A stretch of DNA of 64,000 nucleotides from Massilia sp. Root133 (lineage in GTDB: Bacteria > Pseudomonadota > Gammaproteobacteria > Burkholderiales > Burkholderiaceae_D), in contig NZ_LMEW01000015.1 of NCBI RefSeq assembly GCF_001426525.1, positions 7,993-71,992 of the forward strand. The letters are read 5' to 3'. This document shows positions 16,873-28,278 of this stretch, one piece after another. Below the pieces are notes generated by a model. It made no database searches. It saw only the letters and a list, made by a program, of their open reading frames with translations, and was not told the DNA's origin. Both the position numbers and the translations under genes were made by a program. Position 1 is the stretch's first letter, and the number at the start of each line of letters is the position of its first letter.

Positions 16873-17625
16873 ATGTGGCCTTACCCCAGGATCCTGGCCC
16901 ACCGCGGCGGCGGCACGCTGGCGCCGGAAAACACGGTGGCCGGCGTGCGCCGCGGCATGGACGCAGGCTATCGCGCCATCGAATTCGACGTCATGCTGGC
17001 GCGCGACGGCGTCCCCGTCGTGCTGCACGACCCCGAGCTGGGCCGTACGGTGGCCGGGACGGGATCGGTGGCGGACATGGATGCGCTCGACCTCGCCGCG
17101 CGCGATGCCGGCTCGTGGTTCGGTCCGGACTACGAGGGCGAACCGGTGCCGCTGTTCGTCGAGTTCGCGCAGTATTGCAAGGCGCACGGCGTGTGGATGA
17201 ACATCGAGATCAAGCCCGTGCCCGGCCATGACGCAGAGACCGGCGCCGTGGTCGCGCGCCTGGCGGCCGCGCTGTTCGCCGACGAGATCGCCGCGGGCAG
17301 GGTGGGGCAGGTGCCGTTGCTGTCGTCGTTCAGCGAGACCGCGCTGGCGGCGGCCCGGGAGGCCGCGCCCCGGGTTCCGCGCGCCTGGCTGACGGAGGCG
17401 TTGCCGCCGGATTGGGAACCCCGTGCGCGGGCGCTGGACGCCGTCGCGATCCATACCGACCATACGCGTCTGACGGCGTCCGGCGCCGCGCAAGTGAAAG
17501 CCGCGGGCTTCGGCCTGTTCTGCTACACGGTCAACGCGCCCGCGCGCGTGCGCGAACTGTTCGGCTGGGGCGTGGACGGGTTGTGCACGGACCGGATCGA
17601 CCTCATCCCGCCTGATTTTTTCTAA
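16873..17625 (+). CDS. ugpQ: Cytoplasmic glycerophosphodiester phosphodiesterase
   Basis: A 250-residue GDPD-family enzyme that hydrolyses glycerophosphodiesters to glycerol-3-phosphate and an alcohol. The catalytic pattern is complete: ILAHRGGGTLAPENT, then EFDVMLARDGVPVVLHDPEL, and later MNIEIKPVPG for metal binding. No signal peptide, which favours the cytoplasmic UgpQ type over the periplasmic GlpQ type. ATG 16873 follows GGGAGG. No transporter genes of the ugp system are nearby. Confidence 0.9.
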   Translation: MWPYPRILAHRGGGTLAPENTVAGVRRGMDAGYRAIEFDVMLARDGVPVVLHDPELGRTVAGTGSVADMDALDLAARDAGSWFGPDYEGEPVPLFVEFAQYCKAHGVWMNIEIKPVPGHDAETGAVVARLAAALFADEIAAGRVGQVPLLSSFSETALAAAREAAPRVPRAWLTEALPPDWEPRARALDAVAIHTDHTRLTASGAAQVKAAGFGLFCYTVNAPARVRELFGWGVDGLCTDRIDLIPPDFF

Positions 17626-17694
17626 AGCGAAAGTTTTTCCTCAAGAATTGTAACGGCTTGTCGTTAATGACATTCGGCTCCCGGTCACGGCCTT

Positions 17695-19353
17695 ATGTCC
17701 TTATCGATCAACAACAACTCCCTGTCCCTGCACGCCCAGCGCAACCTGGCGGAGCACACGAACGAGGTGACGCGCCTCGTCGCGCGCCTGAGCTCGGGCA
17801 CCAGCATCGCGAGCGCCGCGGACGATCCGGCCGGCCAGGCCATCACGGGCCGCATGAGGTCGCAGCTGACGGGGATGCGCCAGGCCATGCGCAGCATCAA
17901 CGACACGACGTCGATGCTGCAGGTGGCGGACAGCGCGCTGTCGAACATCAGCGACAGCCTGCAGCGCCTGCGCGAACTGGCGGTGGCGTCCGGCAACGGC
18001 TCGTACACGGACAGCGACCGCAACACGTTGCAGGCGGAAGCGGACCAGATCCTGTCCCAGATCACCCAGGTGGGCAATGGCGCCTCGTTCAATGACCAAG
18101 CGATCTTTTCGCCGGCGTCCGAGAGCGGTAGCGAGGACAAGAAGAAGCGTGCCGTGCTCGACAGCCTCAAGGCCGGCTGGCTGAGCGCCGCCGAAGACAT
18201 GGTCCAGCAGTACTACGGCCTGCAGGGCGATGGCTCGACCCTGAAGATCAACCTCGACACGACGGATGGCAAGAGTGGCGTGCTTGCGTCCGTCACGGGC
18301 GCGTCGGGGCTCGGCAACGACGTCACGCTGAACATCGACATGGCCGATTTCAGCGACATCAGCACGCCGGACGGCGGCACCGGACCGATGTACGACGACC
18401 GTGTCATTGCGCACGAGATGGTGCACGCGATCATGCTGCACTCGACCGGCATGAACCTTCCCCAGTGGTTCATCGAAGGCACGGCCGAGCTGATCCATGG
18501 CGCCGACGAGCGCCTGGCCGGCGCGCTGGCGGGTGGCCAGACGGCGCAGGGCATCGTCGACACGATCACGGGCGGCGGCTTCAGCTACGAAGGCGGCTAC
18601 GTCGCCTCGCGCTACCTGCATGACCGGTTGAAATCGATGGGCGTCGACGGCGGCATGAAGGGCCTGATGACTTACCTGAACGGGCACCAGGGGACCGACC
18701 TGGACACGGCGCTGAAGGCCGTCACGGGCGGGCAGTACCAGGGCACCGGCGACTTCATGACGGATTTCGCCGCCAATGGCGCCGGGTTCATCGGGGGCAT
18801 GAACCTGGCGAATGCGGACACGGGCGCGATCGGCGGCCTCGACGCGGACGGCGGGCCGACGCGCGACGCGCGGGGCGTCGTGCCGGAATCCGGCTTCGGC
18901 ACGGCCGCCCGGCCGCTGCGCAACTTCAAGGTCGAGTATCCGGACATCGGCGGCGGGAGTACGGGCCGGCATCGGGTGCAGATCCAGGTCGGTGCCTCCG
19001 CCGGAGACCTTGTCGACATGGAGTTCGCGGCCGTGAACGCCAGCGCGCTGGGCCTCGCGGACCTGGACATGCGCAACCCGGCGGTGGCGCTGCTGCACAT
19101 CGACGACGCGCTCGCGTCCGTCAACGAGCAGCGCGTGCAGGTGGGGGCCTACAGCAACCGCATGGACGCCGCGGCCAGCAACAACCAGACGATGTCGATG
19201 AACCTGGAGGCGGCGAAGAGCCGCATCGAGGACGTGGACTACGCCGGGGCCGCGGTCAGGCTGACGCGCGCCCAGATCCTGCAGCAGGCGGCATCCGCCA
19301 TGCTGAGCCAGGCCAATGGCGAGCCGAGGGCGGTACTGGCATTGTTGCGCTGA
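17695..19353 (+). CDS. Flagellin with inserted HExxH metallopeptidase (flagellinolysin-like)
   Basis: A 552-residue flagellin. Residues 1-135 are the conserved N-terminal filament domain (MSLSINNNSLSLHAQRNL, SSGTSIASAADDPAGQAI), and about 462-552 the C-terminal domain (QTMSMNLEAAKSRIEDVDYA). The central variable region, which would be surface-exposed, holds HEMVH at 240-244 and WFIEGTAELIHG at 256-268, giving a gluzincin-type zinc site HExxH plus Glu261 or Glu265. This matches the published flagellinolysin family, in which the filament itself is proteolytic. The gene is single, with no flagellar operon around it and no clear sigma-28 promoter or strong ribosome site. FliT-like gene at 62.6 kb is the only other flagellar gene nearby. 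Confidence 0.9.
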   Translation: MSLSINNNSLSLHAQRNLAEHTNEVTRLVARLSSGTSIASAADDPAGQAITGRMRSQLTGMRQAMRSINDTTSMLQVADSALSNISDSLQRLRELAVASGNGSYTDSDRNTLQAEADQILSQITQVGNGASFNDQAIFSPASESGSEDKKKRAVLDSLKAGWLSAAEDMVQQYYGLQGDGSTLKINLDTTDGKSGVLASVTGASGLGNDVTLNIDMADFSDISTPDGGTGPMYDDRVIAHEMVHAIMLHSTGMNLPQWFIEGTAELIHGADERLAGALAGGQTAQGIVDTITGGGFSYEGGYVASRYLHDRLKSMGVDGGMKGLMTYLNGHQGTDLDTALKAVTGGQYQGTGDFMTDFAANGAGFIGGMNLANADTGAIGGLDADGGPTRDARGVVPESGFGTAARPLRNFKVEYPDIGGGSTGRHRVQIQVGASAGDLVDMEFAAVNASALGLADLDMRNPAVALLHIDDALASVNEQRVQVGAYSNRMDAAASNNQTMSMNLEAAKSRIEDVDYAGAAVRLTRAQILQQAASAMLSQANGEPRAVLALLR

Positions 19354-19417
19354 CGTGCGCCGTTGTCGTTTCTGCAACGGCAAATCGCACAAGTACAGGT
19401 AACTGCCGATACCACGC

Positions 19418-19423
19418 TATAAT
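19418..19423 (+). promoter_or_regulatory. Candidate -10 box for alaS
   Basis: A perfect TATAAT lies 45 bases before the alaS ATG. No good -35 box is found at the right distance, so the call rests on the -10 and position. Confidence 0.4.
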
Positions 19424-19467
19424 CGATTTTCTTTATATAGCAAGCTGCCTGAATCCGCCCCTACGAC

Positions 19468-22083
<2,616 letters not shown>

Positions 22084-22103
22084 CCGTAATCACGCGTTGT
22101 AAC

Positions 22104-22137
22104 CGCGCCGCCGCAATATGCATGTTGTGGCGGCGCG
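22104..22137 (+). terminator. Strong hairpin after alaS, no T-run
   Basis: Arms CGCGCCGCC/GGCGGCGCG pair perfectly, with a further CAA/TTG inside, 20 bases after the alaS stop. No T-run follows, so it may act as an RNA 3' end protector or a weak terminator. The remaining 22138-22376 holds two short palindromes (see findings). Confidence 0.5.
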
Positions 22138-22376
22138 TGCGCTGTAAATCGAGGGGGATTTGAGCTGAATCAACTCTTGTTTCGATGGGTAAGTGGGCGG
22201 CACAGCCGTTCGCCCTGCATCCCTCTCCTCCGGTCATCTCCGCCTCATCTCTATCTGCCTGTCAAGTAATTGCCGTTGTTACAACGCAACATGGATACCA
22301 AATTTTGGTGCGGCGCGTCATAATGGGTTAATTGGAGTACTATCGGGTCCATGCCCTACCAACTAGCAGGCAATCG

Positions 22377-22634
22377 ATGAGCGAAACCATAATCGACACC
22401 GGCACCATCGAGGTCCAGAAGGACCTGGATGCGCGTGGCTTGAATTGCCCGCTGCCGATCCTCAAGGCCAAGAAGGCCCTCGCGGAACTGGCCAGTGGCG
22501 AGGTGCTGCGCATCGTCGCCACCGACACCGGTTCGGTACGCGACTTCCAGGCGTTCGCCAAGCAGACGGGCAACGCCCTGCTGGCGCATACGCACATCAA
22601 CGGCGAATTCACGTTCTGGCTGCGCCGGAAATAA
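22377..22634 (+). CDS. TusA-like sulfur carrier protein
   Basis: An 85-residue SirA/TusA-family protein. The family signature is present: DARGLNCPLPILKAKKAL, with the reactive Cys in CPLP, which carries persulfide sulfur in tRNA thiolation, molybdenum cofactor synthesis or sulfur oxidation. The C-terminal strand NGEFTFWLRRK is also typical. ATG 22377 is chosen over an earlier in-frame codon at 22332 because the longer N-terminus is not conserved in the family. No tus partner genes adjacent. Confidence 0.92.
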   Translation: MSETIIDTGTIEVQKDLDARGLNCPLPILKAKKALAELASGEVLRIVATDTGSVRDFQAFAKQTGNALLAHTHINGEFTFWLRRK

Positions 22635-22763
22635 CGACAGCCTTCTCCTGAAGCCCGGTACGCCGGGCAATCCATCCGCACCCGCAAGGAAACCCGCTAA
22701 CGCACAATCAAGTACGATTAGGGCATTTCCTCTAACCGAAAAACGCACGATCGTGCTTTAATT

Positions 22764-22792
22764 CTGACCTGAACGGAATTTGCTTTTATAAT
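22764..22792 (+). promoter_or_regulatory. Promoter of etfBA
   Basis: CTGACC (22764-22769) and a perfect TATAAT (22787-22792), spacer 17, lie 44 bases before the etfB ATG. Confidence 0.6.
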
Positions 22793-22835
22793 TCGGATCA
22801 TTTTTAGTCTTTCACCCATTTTTCAAAGGCACACT

Positions 22836-23585
22836 ATGAAAGTCCTGGTACCCGTCAAACGCGTGGTCGACTACAACGTCAAGGTCCGCGTCAAGTCCGA
22901 CGGCAGCGGCGTCGATATCGCCAACGTCAAGATGTCGATGAACCCGTTCGACGAGATCGCGGTGGAAGAAGCCACGCGCCTGAAGGAAGCCGGCAAGGTC
23001 ACCGAGATCGTGGCCGTGACCTGCGGCGTGGCCCAGGCCCAGGAAACCCTGCGTACCGCGATGGCGATCGGCGCCGACCGCGGCGTGCTGGTCGAGACCG
23101 GTGCCGAGATCGAGCCGCTGGGCGTCGCCAAGGTACTGAAGGCGCTGGCCGTCGAAGAGCAGCCCCAACTGATCATCCTGGGCAAGCAGGCGATCGACGA
23201 CGATTCGAACCAGACCGGCCAGATGCTGGCTGCGCTGCTGGGCTGGCCGCAGGCAACGTTCGCCTCGAAGGTCGTGCTGGAAGACGGCAAGGTCACCGTG
23301 ACCCGCGAAGTGGACGGCGGCCTGGAAACCGTGGCCCTGAGCCTGCCGGCCATCGTCACCACCGACCTGCGCCTGAACGAGCCGCGCTACGTCACGCTGC
23401 CGAACATCATGAAGGCCAAGAAAAAGCCGCTGACGACCGTCAAGCCGGAAGACCTGGGCGTCGACGTCACGCCGCGCCTGAAGACCGTCAAGGTCGCCGA
23501 GCCGGCCAAGCGTTCGGCCGGCGTCAAGGTGCCCGATGTGGCGACCCTGGTTGCGAAGCTGCGCACCGAAGCTAAAGTCATCTAA
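22836..23585 (+). CDS. etfB: Electron transfer flavoprotein beta subunit
   Basis: A 249-residue EtfB, which binds AMP and pairs with EtfA to carry electrons from acyl-CoA dehydrogenases to ETF:quinone oxidoreductase. [20 protein letters not shown] is the typical opening, followed by [11 protein letters not shown] and the signature region [25 protein letters not shown]. It is 13 bases before etfA. An acyl-CoA dehydrogenase gene follows the pair, as expected for a beta-oxidation context. No ETF:QO gene is in the window. Confidence 0.97.
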   Translation: MKVLVPVKRVVDYNVKVRVKSDGSGVDIANVKMSMNPFDEIAVEEATRLKEAGKVTEIVAVTCGVAQAQETLRTAMAIGADRGVLVETGAEIEPLGVAKVLKALAVEEQPQLIILGKQAIDDDSNQTGQMLAALLGWPQATFASKVVLEDGKVTVTREVDGGLETVALSLPAIVTTDLRLNEPRYVTLPNIMKAKKKPLTTVKPEDLGVDVTPRLKTVKVAEPAKRSAGVKVPDVATLVAKLRTEAKVI

Positions 23586-23598
23586 TTAAGGAATAACC

Positions 23599-24531
23599 AT
23601 GGTCGCACTCGTCATTGCTGAACACGACAACGCCCACCTGAAGGCTGTCACCCTGAATACCGTCACCGCGGCCGCGCAATGCGGCGGCGACGTCCACATC
23701 CTCGTCGCCGGCAGCGGCTGCGGCGCCGTCGCGGAAGCCGCCGCCAAGGTCGCGGGCGTGGCGAAAGTGCTGGTCGCCGACGCGCCGCAATTCGCCGACG
23801 GCCTCGCCGAGAACGTCGCCGAGCAGATCCTGGCCGTGGCCGGCGCTTACTCCCACATCCTGGCCCCGGCGTCGGCCTTCGGCAAGAACGTGCTGCCGCG
23901 CGTCGCCGCCAAGCTGGACGTCGCCCAGATCTCGGAAATCACCAAGGTCGATGCGCCCGACACGTTCGAGCGTCCGATCTACGCCGGTAACGCCATCGCC
24001 ACCGTGCAGTCGCTAGATGCCGTGAAAGTCATCACCGTGCGCGGCACCGGCTTCGACGCCGCCGCAGCGGAAGGTGGTTCGGCCGCCGTCGACACCGTCG
24101 CCGCCGTCGCGGACTCGGGCAAGTCGAGCTTCGTGGGCCGCGAACTGGCCAAGTCGGACCGTCCGGAACTGACCGGCGCCAAGGTCGTCGTCTCTGGCGG
24201 CCGCGGCATGGGCTCGGGCGACAACTTCAAGATCCTGGAACCGCTGGCCGACAAGCTGGGCGCCGCGATGGGCGCATCGCGCGCCGCGGTCGACGCGGGC
24301 TACGTGCCGAACGACTGGCAGGTGGGCCAGACCGGCAAGATCGTCGCGCCGCAGCTGTACATCGCCGTCGGTATCTCGGGCGCGATCCAGCACCTGGCCG
24401 GCATGAAGGATTCCAAGACCATCGTCGCCATCAACAAGGATCCGGAAGCGCCGATCTTCTCGGTGGCCGACTACGGCATCGTCGGCGACCTGTTCGAGGT
24501 CGTGCCGGCGCTGGTCAAGGAACTGGGCTGA
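23599..24531 (+). CDS. etfA: Electron transfer flavoprotein alpha subunit
   Basis: A 310-residue EtfA carrying the redox-active FAD. The C-terminal FAD-binding signature is present: [20 protein letters not shown] followed by [30 protein letters not shown] marks the start of the FAD domain. ATG 23599 follows AAGGAATAACC. Same transcript as etfB; a dispersed inverted repeat with a T-run downstream (24564-24643) can end it. Confidence 0.97.
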   Translation: MVALVIAEHDNAHLKAVTLNTVTAAAQCGGDVHILVAGSGCGAVAEAAAKVAGVAKVLVADAPQFADGLAENVAEQILAVAGAYSHILAPASAFGKNVLPRVAAKLDVAQISEITKVDAPDTFERPIYAGNAIATVQSLDAVKVITVRGTGFDAAAAEGGSAAVDTVAAVADSGKSSFVGRELAKSDRPELTGAKVVVSGGRGMGSGDNFKILEPLADKLGAAMGASRAAVDAGYVPNDWQVGQTGKIVAPQLYIAVGISGAIQHLAGMKDSKTIVAINKDPEAPIFSVADYGIVGDLFEVVPALVKELG

Positions 24532-24550
24532 TCGCGGCAGCATAAAAACC

Positions 24551-24643
24551 GTCGTTCCCGCGCAGGCGGGAACCCAATTTGCGTAGCGTACGACCGGCGT
24601 TGGCCGTAGCAGGCACGCCGGCGATTGGGTTCCCGCCTTTTTT
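24551..24643 (+). repeat. REP-like palindromic element, also etfBA terminator
   Basis: A short palindromic unit, TTCCCGCGCAGGCGGGAA, starts at 24555. Its right half, AGGCGGGAACCCAAT (24564-24578), is repeated perfectly in inverse orientation at 24624-24638 and followed by T residues. The same kind of unit recurs at 51460-51539. It behaves like a bacterial REP/BIME sequence and can double as a terminator. Confidence 0.75.
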
Positions 24644-24694
24644 GCGGTCGGCGATTGACGTTTACGTAACGTAAAGAGAAACTAGGAGACTGCG

Positions 24695-26485
24695 GTGACC
24701 TACAACGCCCCCCTGAAGGACATGCTGTTCGTCGTGAACGAACTGGCCAACCTGTCCGAGATCAACCAACTGCCCGGCTGCGAAGACGCGACGCCCGATA
24801 CCGTCGAAGCCGTACTGGAAGAGAACGCGAAGTTCTGCGGCGAAGTCGTCGCCCCGCTGAATCAATCGGGCGACAAGGAGCCGAGCTACTGGCACGACGG
24901 CCAGGTCACGACGTCGAAGGGTTTCAAGGAAGCGTTCCGCGGCTTCGCGGATGCCGGCTGGCAGGGCGTGCAGCACCCGGCCGAATTCGGCGGCCAGGGC
25001 CTGCCGAAGCTCGTCGCCACGCCGTGCATCGAGATGCTCAACAGCGCGAACATCGCGTTCGCCCTCGTCGGCCTGCTGACGGACGGCGCCATCGAAGCGC
25101 TGCTGACGGCCGGCAGCGCCGAGCAGAAGACCCGCTTCATCGAGCCCCTGATCAACGGCAAGTGGACCGGCACGATGAACCTGACGGAACCGCAGGCCGG
25201 TTCCGACCTCGCCGCCGTGCGCACGCGCGCCGTGCCGCAGGGCGACGGCACCTATAAAATCTTCGGCACCAAGATCTTCATCACCTACGGTGAGCACGAC
25301 ATGGCCGAGAACATCATCCACCTCGTGCTCGCGCGCACGCCGGACGCGCCCCCGGGCGTGAAGGGGATCTCGCTGTTCATCGTGCCGAAGTTCATGGTGG
25401 GTGATGACGGTTCGCTGGGCGAGCGCAACGACGTGCACTGTGTGTCGATCGAGCACAAGCTGGGCATCAAGGCGAGCCCGACCGCGGTGCTGCAGTTCGG
25501 CGACCATGGCGGCGCGATCGGCACGCTCGTCGGCGAAGAGAACCGCGGCCTCGAATACATGTTCATCATGATGAACGCGGCCCGCTTCGGCGTCGGCATG
25601 CAGGGCATCGGCCTGGCCGAGCGCGCGTACCAGCAGGCCGTCGCGTTCGCGAAGGAGCGCGTCCAGTCGCGCGCCGTCGAAGGTTCCGCCGGCCCCGTCG
25701 CCATCATCCACCACCCGGACGTGCGCCGCATGCTGATGTCGATGCGCGCGCAGACCGAAGCGGCGCGCGCGCTGGCCTACGTCGGCGCCGGCCTCTCGGA
25801 CCTGGCGCACAGCCATCCGGACGAAGCGACCCGCAAGGCCAACCTGGCCGTGTACGAATACCTCGTCCCGGTGATCAAGGGCTGGTCGACGGAGATGAGC
25901 GAGAACGTCGCCCGCGACGGCGTGCAGGTGCATGGCGGCATGGGCTTCATCGAGGAGACGGGCGCCGCGCAGCACTACCGCGACGCCAAGATCCTCACGA
26001 TCTACGAAGGCACGACGGCGATCCAGGCCAATGACCTCGTGGGCCGCAAGACCGTGCGCGACGGCGGCGCCGTGGCGAAGGCGATCCTGGCCCAGGTGCG
26101 CGCGACCGAGGCGCAGCTGGCGGAGGTGCGGGATGCGGACTTCACGGCGATTCGCAGCCAGCTGGTCGCGGGCAGCGCGGCGCTGGAAGCCGTTGTCGAC
26201 TACGTCGTGACGAACACGAAAGCCGACCCGCGCGCCGTGTTCGCGGGCAGCGTGCTGTACCTGAAGCTGGCAGGCATCGTGCTGGGCGGCTGGCAGATGG
26301 CGCGCGCGGCCATCGTCGCGCGCCAGAAGCTGGATGCCGGCGCCGGCGACGCGGCGTTCTACCGCGCCAAGATCGCCACCGCGCGCTTCTTCGCGGACCA
26401 CATGCTGGCGCAGGCGGACGGACTGCGCCACGCGATCGTGGACGGTGCCGCCGGCGTGCTGGCGCTGGACGTCGAGCAGTTCTGA
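24695..26485 (+). CDS. Large acyl-CoA dehydrogenase (DmdC/FadE-like, about 600 residues)
   Basis: A 596-residue flavoprotein oxidising an acyl-CoA to the enoyl-CoA and passing electrons to ETF. It belongs to the long subfamily with an extra C-terminal domain, as in 3-methylmercaptopropionyl-CoA dehydrogenases. Visible motifs: MNLTEPQAGSDLAAVRTRA and KIFITYGEHD in the FAD domain, then NAARFGVGMQGIGLAERAYQ, VQVHGGMGFIEETGAAQHYR and ILTIYEGTTAIQANDL near the flavin. GTG start at 24695 follows TAGGAG. It lies directly after etfBA, its likely electron acceptor. Substrate chain cannot be fixed from sequence. Confidence 0.93.
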   Translation: MTYNAPLKDMLFVVNELANLSEINQLPGCEDATPDTVEAVLEENAKFCGEVVAPLNQSGDKEPSYWHDGQVTTSKGFKEAFRGFADAGWQGVQHPAEFGGQGLPKLVATPCIEMLNSANIAFALVGLLTDGAIEALLTAGSAEQKTRFIEPLINGKWTGTMNLTEPQAGSDLAAVRTRAVPQGDGTYKIFGTKIFITYGEHDMAENIIHLVLARTPDAPPGVKGISLFIVPKFMVGDDGSLGERNDVHCVSIEHKLGIKASPTAVLQFGDHGGAIGTLVGEENRGLEYMFIMMNAARFGVGMQGIGLAERAYQQAVAFAKERVQSRAVEGSAGPVAIIHHPDVRRMLMSMRAQTEAARALAYVGAGLSDLAHSHPDEATRKANLAVYEYLVPVIKGWSTEMSENVARDGVQVHGGMGFIEETGAAQHYRDAKILTIYEGTTAIQANDLVGRKTVRDGGAVAKAILAQVRATEAQLAEVRDADFTAIRSQLVAGSAALEAVVDYVVTNTKADPRAVFAGSVLYLKLAGIVLGGWQMARAAIVARQKLDAGAGDAAFYRAKIATARFFADHMLAQADGLRHAIVDGAAGVLALDVEQF

Positions 26486-26503
26486 CGGCTGGAGGTGTTG
26501 TCG

Positions 26504-26528
26504 AAGCGGCCTGCGGGCCGCTTTTTTC
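26504..26528 (+). terminator. Rho-independent terminator after acyl-CoA dehydrogenase
   Basis: AAGCGGCC and GGCCGCTT arms with a four-base loop, followed by T residues, 20 bases after the stop codon. Confidence 0.85.
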
Positions 26529-26655
26529 ATGGGCCGCAGCAGGCGATTTGTTGCGTGCTGCCGACCGCTGCTCTGCATTTGATGCCCGTCATGCGTGGCG
26601 GGTAAGCGGCGCTCCTAGAATCGATTCGTCGCATCCACAATCGAAGGAGCGCCCC

Positions 26656-27375
26656 ATGAATCCCCCGAAGCCTGGCAAGGTATTACCGATCGCCGTCGCC
26701 TGTGCCGCATTGTCCGCGCTGGTGGCCTGCGGCGGCGGCAGCGACGCCACCCCCACGACGGTCGCGAACGATCCGCCGGCGGTGCCGAGTCCCACGCCTG
26801 CGCCGGCACCCGCGCCCGCGCCGACACCCGCCCCGGCGCCGCAGCCGCCCGGCGATCCCGCGCCGCCGAAGGACATCGTGCTGGAGCCGGGCTATACCAA
26901 GCTCTATACGACGCTGAACAGCAGGCCGCAGTGGCCGGCATGGAGCCATGCGGGCACGGCCGTCGTCGATGGCGTGGGGTGCGCGAAGAACGAGGATTAC
27001 CACATCCACGCGCTCCTCTCGATCTACCAGGACGGCATACGGCTTGGCTTGCCGGATTCGATCGGGCGCGGCAGCGGCTGTTCGTACGAAATGCACACCC
27101 ACGACATCACGGGCATCCTGCACGTCGAGACGGATGTGCCCAAGGTGTTCACGCTGGGGCAGTTCTTTGCGTTATGGGGACAGCCGCTCGGCACCGCGGC
27201 GGTGGCAGGGCTGCCCGGCACGCCGACCTATTACGTGATCGACAAGGAAACGGTGACGCGCTTCACGGGTGATCCGGCCACGATCGCGCTGAATGCGCAC
27301 CGCGAGATCGTGATCGTGACCGGTACGCCGCCAGCGCAGGTGCCGCGGTATGACTGGGGTGCGACCGGCTTGTGA
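26656..27375 (+). CDS. Lipoprotein with Pro/Ala linker, function unknown
   Basis: A 239-residue predicted lipoprotein. The signal ends at the lipobox LVAC, with the acylated Cys at about residue 21 followed by GGGSD. A linker of Pro-Ala-Thr repeats (residues about 35-70) leads to a globular domain containing GCAKNEDYHIHALLSIYQDG and YEMHTHDITGILHVE, with several His that could bind metal. No known domain name comes to mind. ATG 26656 follows GGAG. Single gene between two terminated or convergent units. Confidence 0.82.
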   Translation: MNPPKPGKVLPIAVACAALSALVACGGGSDATPTTVANDPPAVPSPTPAPAPAPAPTPAPAPQPPGDPAPPKDIVLEPGYTKLYTTLNSRPQWPAWSHAGTAVVDGVGCAKNEDYHIHALLSIYQDGIRLGLPDSIGRGSGCSYEMHTHDITGILHVETDVPKVFTLGQFFALWGQPLGTAAVAGLPGTPTYYVIDKETVTRFTGDPATIALNAHREIVIVTGTPPAQVPRYDWGATGL

Positions 27376-27392
27376 CGCTGATGCCGAACGTG

Positions 27393-27806
27393 TCAGCCGT
27401 ACGCGCCGCCCGTGTAGAGCAGGTCGAACAGCCGCGAGATGGTGGCGATGAGCGCCGTCGTGCCCACCAGCATCGTGACCACGACGAGCAGGATCACGAA
27501 CCAGTGCGACGCGGAGCGGCGGCCGGAGTTGCGGTTGTAGCGGGCATCCCATTTCTCGTCCGGCGTGAGGCCGAGGATCAGTGCTTCGCCGAAGCCGACG
27601 AGCCAGGACAGGATCAGGGGCAGCAGGACCCAGAACGGATTCGGCGCGTGGCCGAGGCCGTACACGAGGCCGGCGGCCGGCAGGCTGCAGATGTGGAGCA
27701 GGCCGAGGCGGTCGACGCTGCCCTTGAGATAGAAGCGGTGCGCGCCGAGTCCGCCGAGCAGGAAGGCGAGGGCGGTGGCGAATGTCTTGTTCTTGTGTTG
27801 CGACAT
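27393..27806 (-). CDS. TM2-domain membrane protein
   Basis: A 137-residue membrane protein. The N-terminus has the TM2 domain signature: FATALAFLLGGLGAHRFYLKG, with two closely spaced membrane segments, then a basic loop (ARYNRNSGRRS) and a third hydrophobic segment (FVILLVVVTMLVGTTALIA). TM2 proteins have no settled bacterial role. ATG 27806 matches the family start; the longer frame to 27845 is not needed. Convergent with the lipoprotein gene, 17 bases apart. Confidence 0.87.
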   Translation of the reverse strand: MSQHKNKTFATALAFLLGGLGAHRFYLKGSVDRLGLLHICSLPAAGLVYGLGHAPNPFWVLLPLILSWLVGFGEALILGLTPDEKWDARYNRNSGRRSASHWFVILLVVVTMLVGTTALIATISRLFDLLYTGGAYG

Positions 27807-27941
27807 CGAATAAATGTTGAAAGGAAAGTCATCAGTATCGTCCAAAAGCGGCCTCCATAGTGGCGGAGTGTCGCGAAATCGGCGATAATCTTGGATTCGG
27901 CCGGGACTGCGCGCCAGCGTTCTTGGTTTTTATGTAAATGC

Positions 27942-27971
27942 TTGCTGATGCAGGATAGAGCGCGCTATAAT
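27942..27971 (+). promoter_or_regulatory. Promoter of the rpsP-rimM-trmD-rplS operon
   Basis: TTGCTG (27942-27947) and a perfect TATAAT (27966-27971), spacer 18, 39 bases before the rpsP start codon. Confidence 0.65.
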
Positions 27972-28009
27972 CGTCGGCTTTCTCCGTCCAGCTTACTTTT
28001 GGAAATATT

Positions 28010-28258
28010 ATGGTCGTTATTCGTTTAGCTCGTGGTGGTGCCAAGAAGCGCCCGTTCTACAACATCGTTGCAACCGACTCGCGCAATCGCCGCGACGGCC
28101 GTTTCATCGAGCGCATCGGTTACTACAACCCGATGGCTTCGGGCAAAGAAGTCGCCCTGAACGTCACCGCTGACCGCCTGTCGTACTGGCAAGGCGTGGG
28201 CGCACAGCTGTCGCCGGCTGTTGCTCGCCTGGTGGCTACGCAAAAGGCTGCTGCCTAA
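28010..28258 (+). CDS. rpsP: 30S ribosomal protein S16
   Basis: An 82-residue S16 that helps assemble the 5' domain of 16S r[23 protein letters not shown] and [20 protein letters not shown] are the family hallmarks. First gene of the classic rpsP-rimM-trmD-rplS operon, preceded by its promoter and a GGAAATATT ribosome site. Confidence 0.99.
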   Translation: MVVIRLARGGAKKRPFYNIVATDSRNRRDGRFIERIGYYNPMASGKEVALNVTADRLSYWQGVGAQLSPAVARLVATQKAAA

Positions 28259-28278
28259 TACAGCGAAGGTTTTACGGT

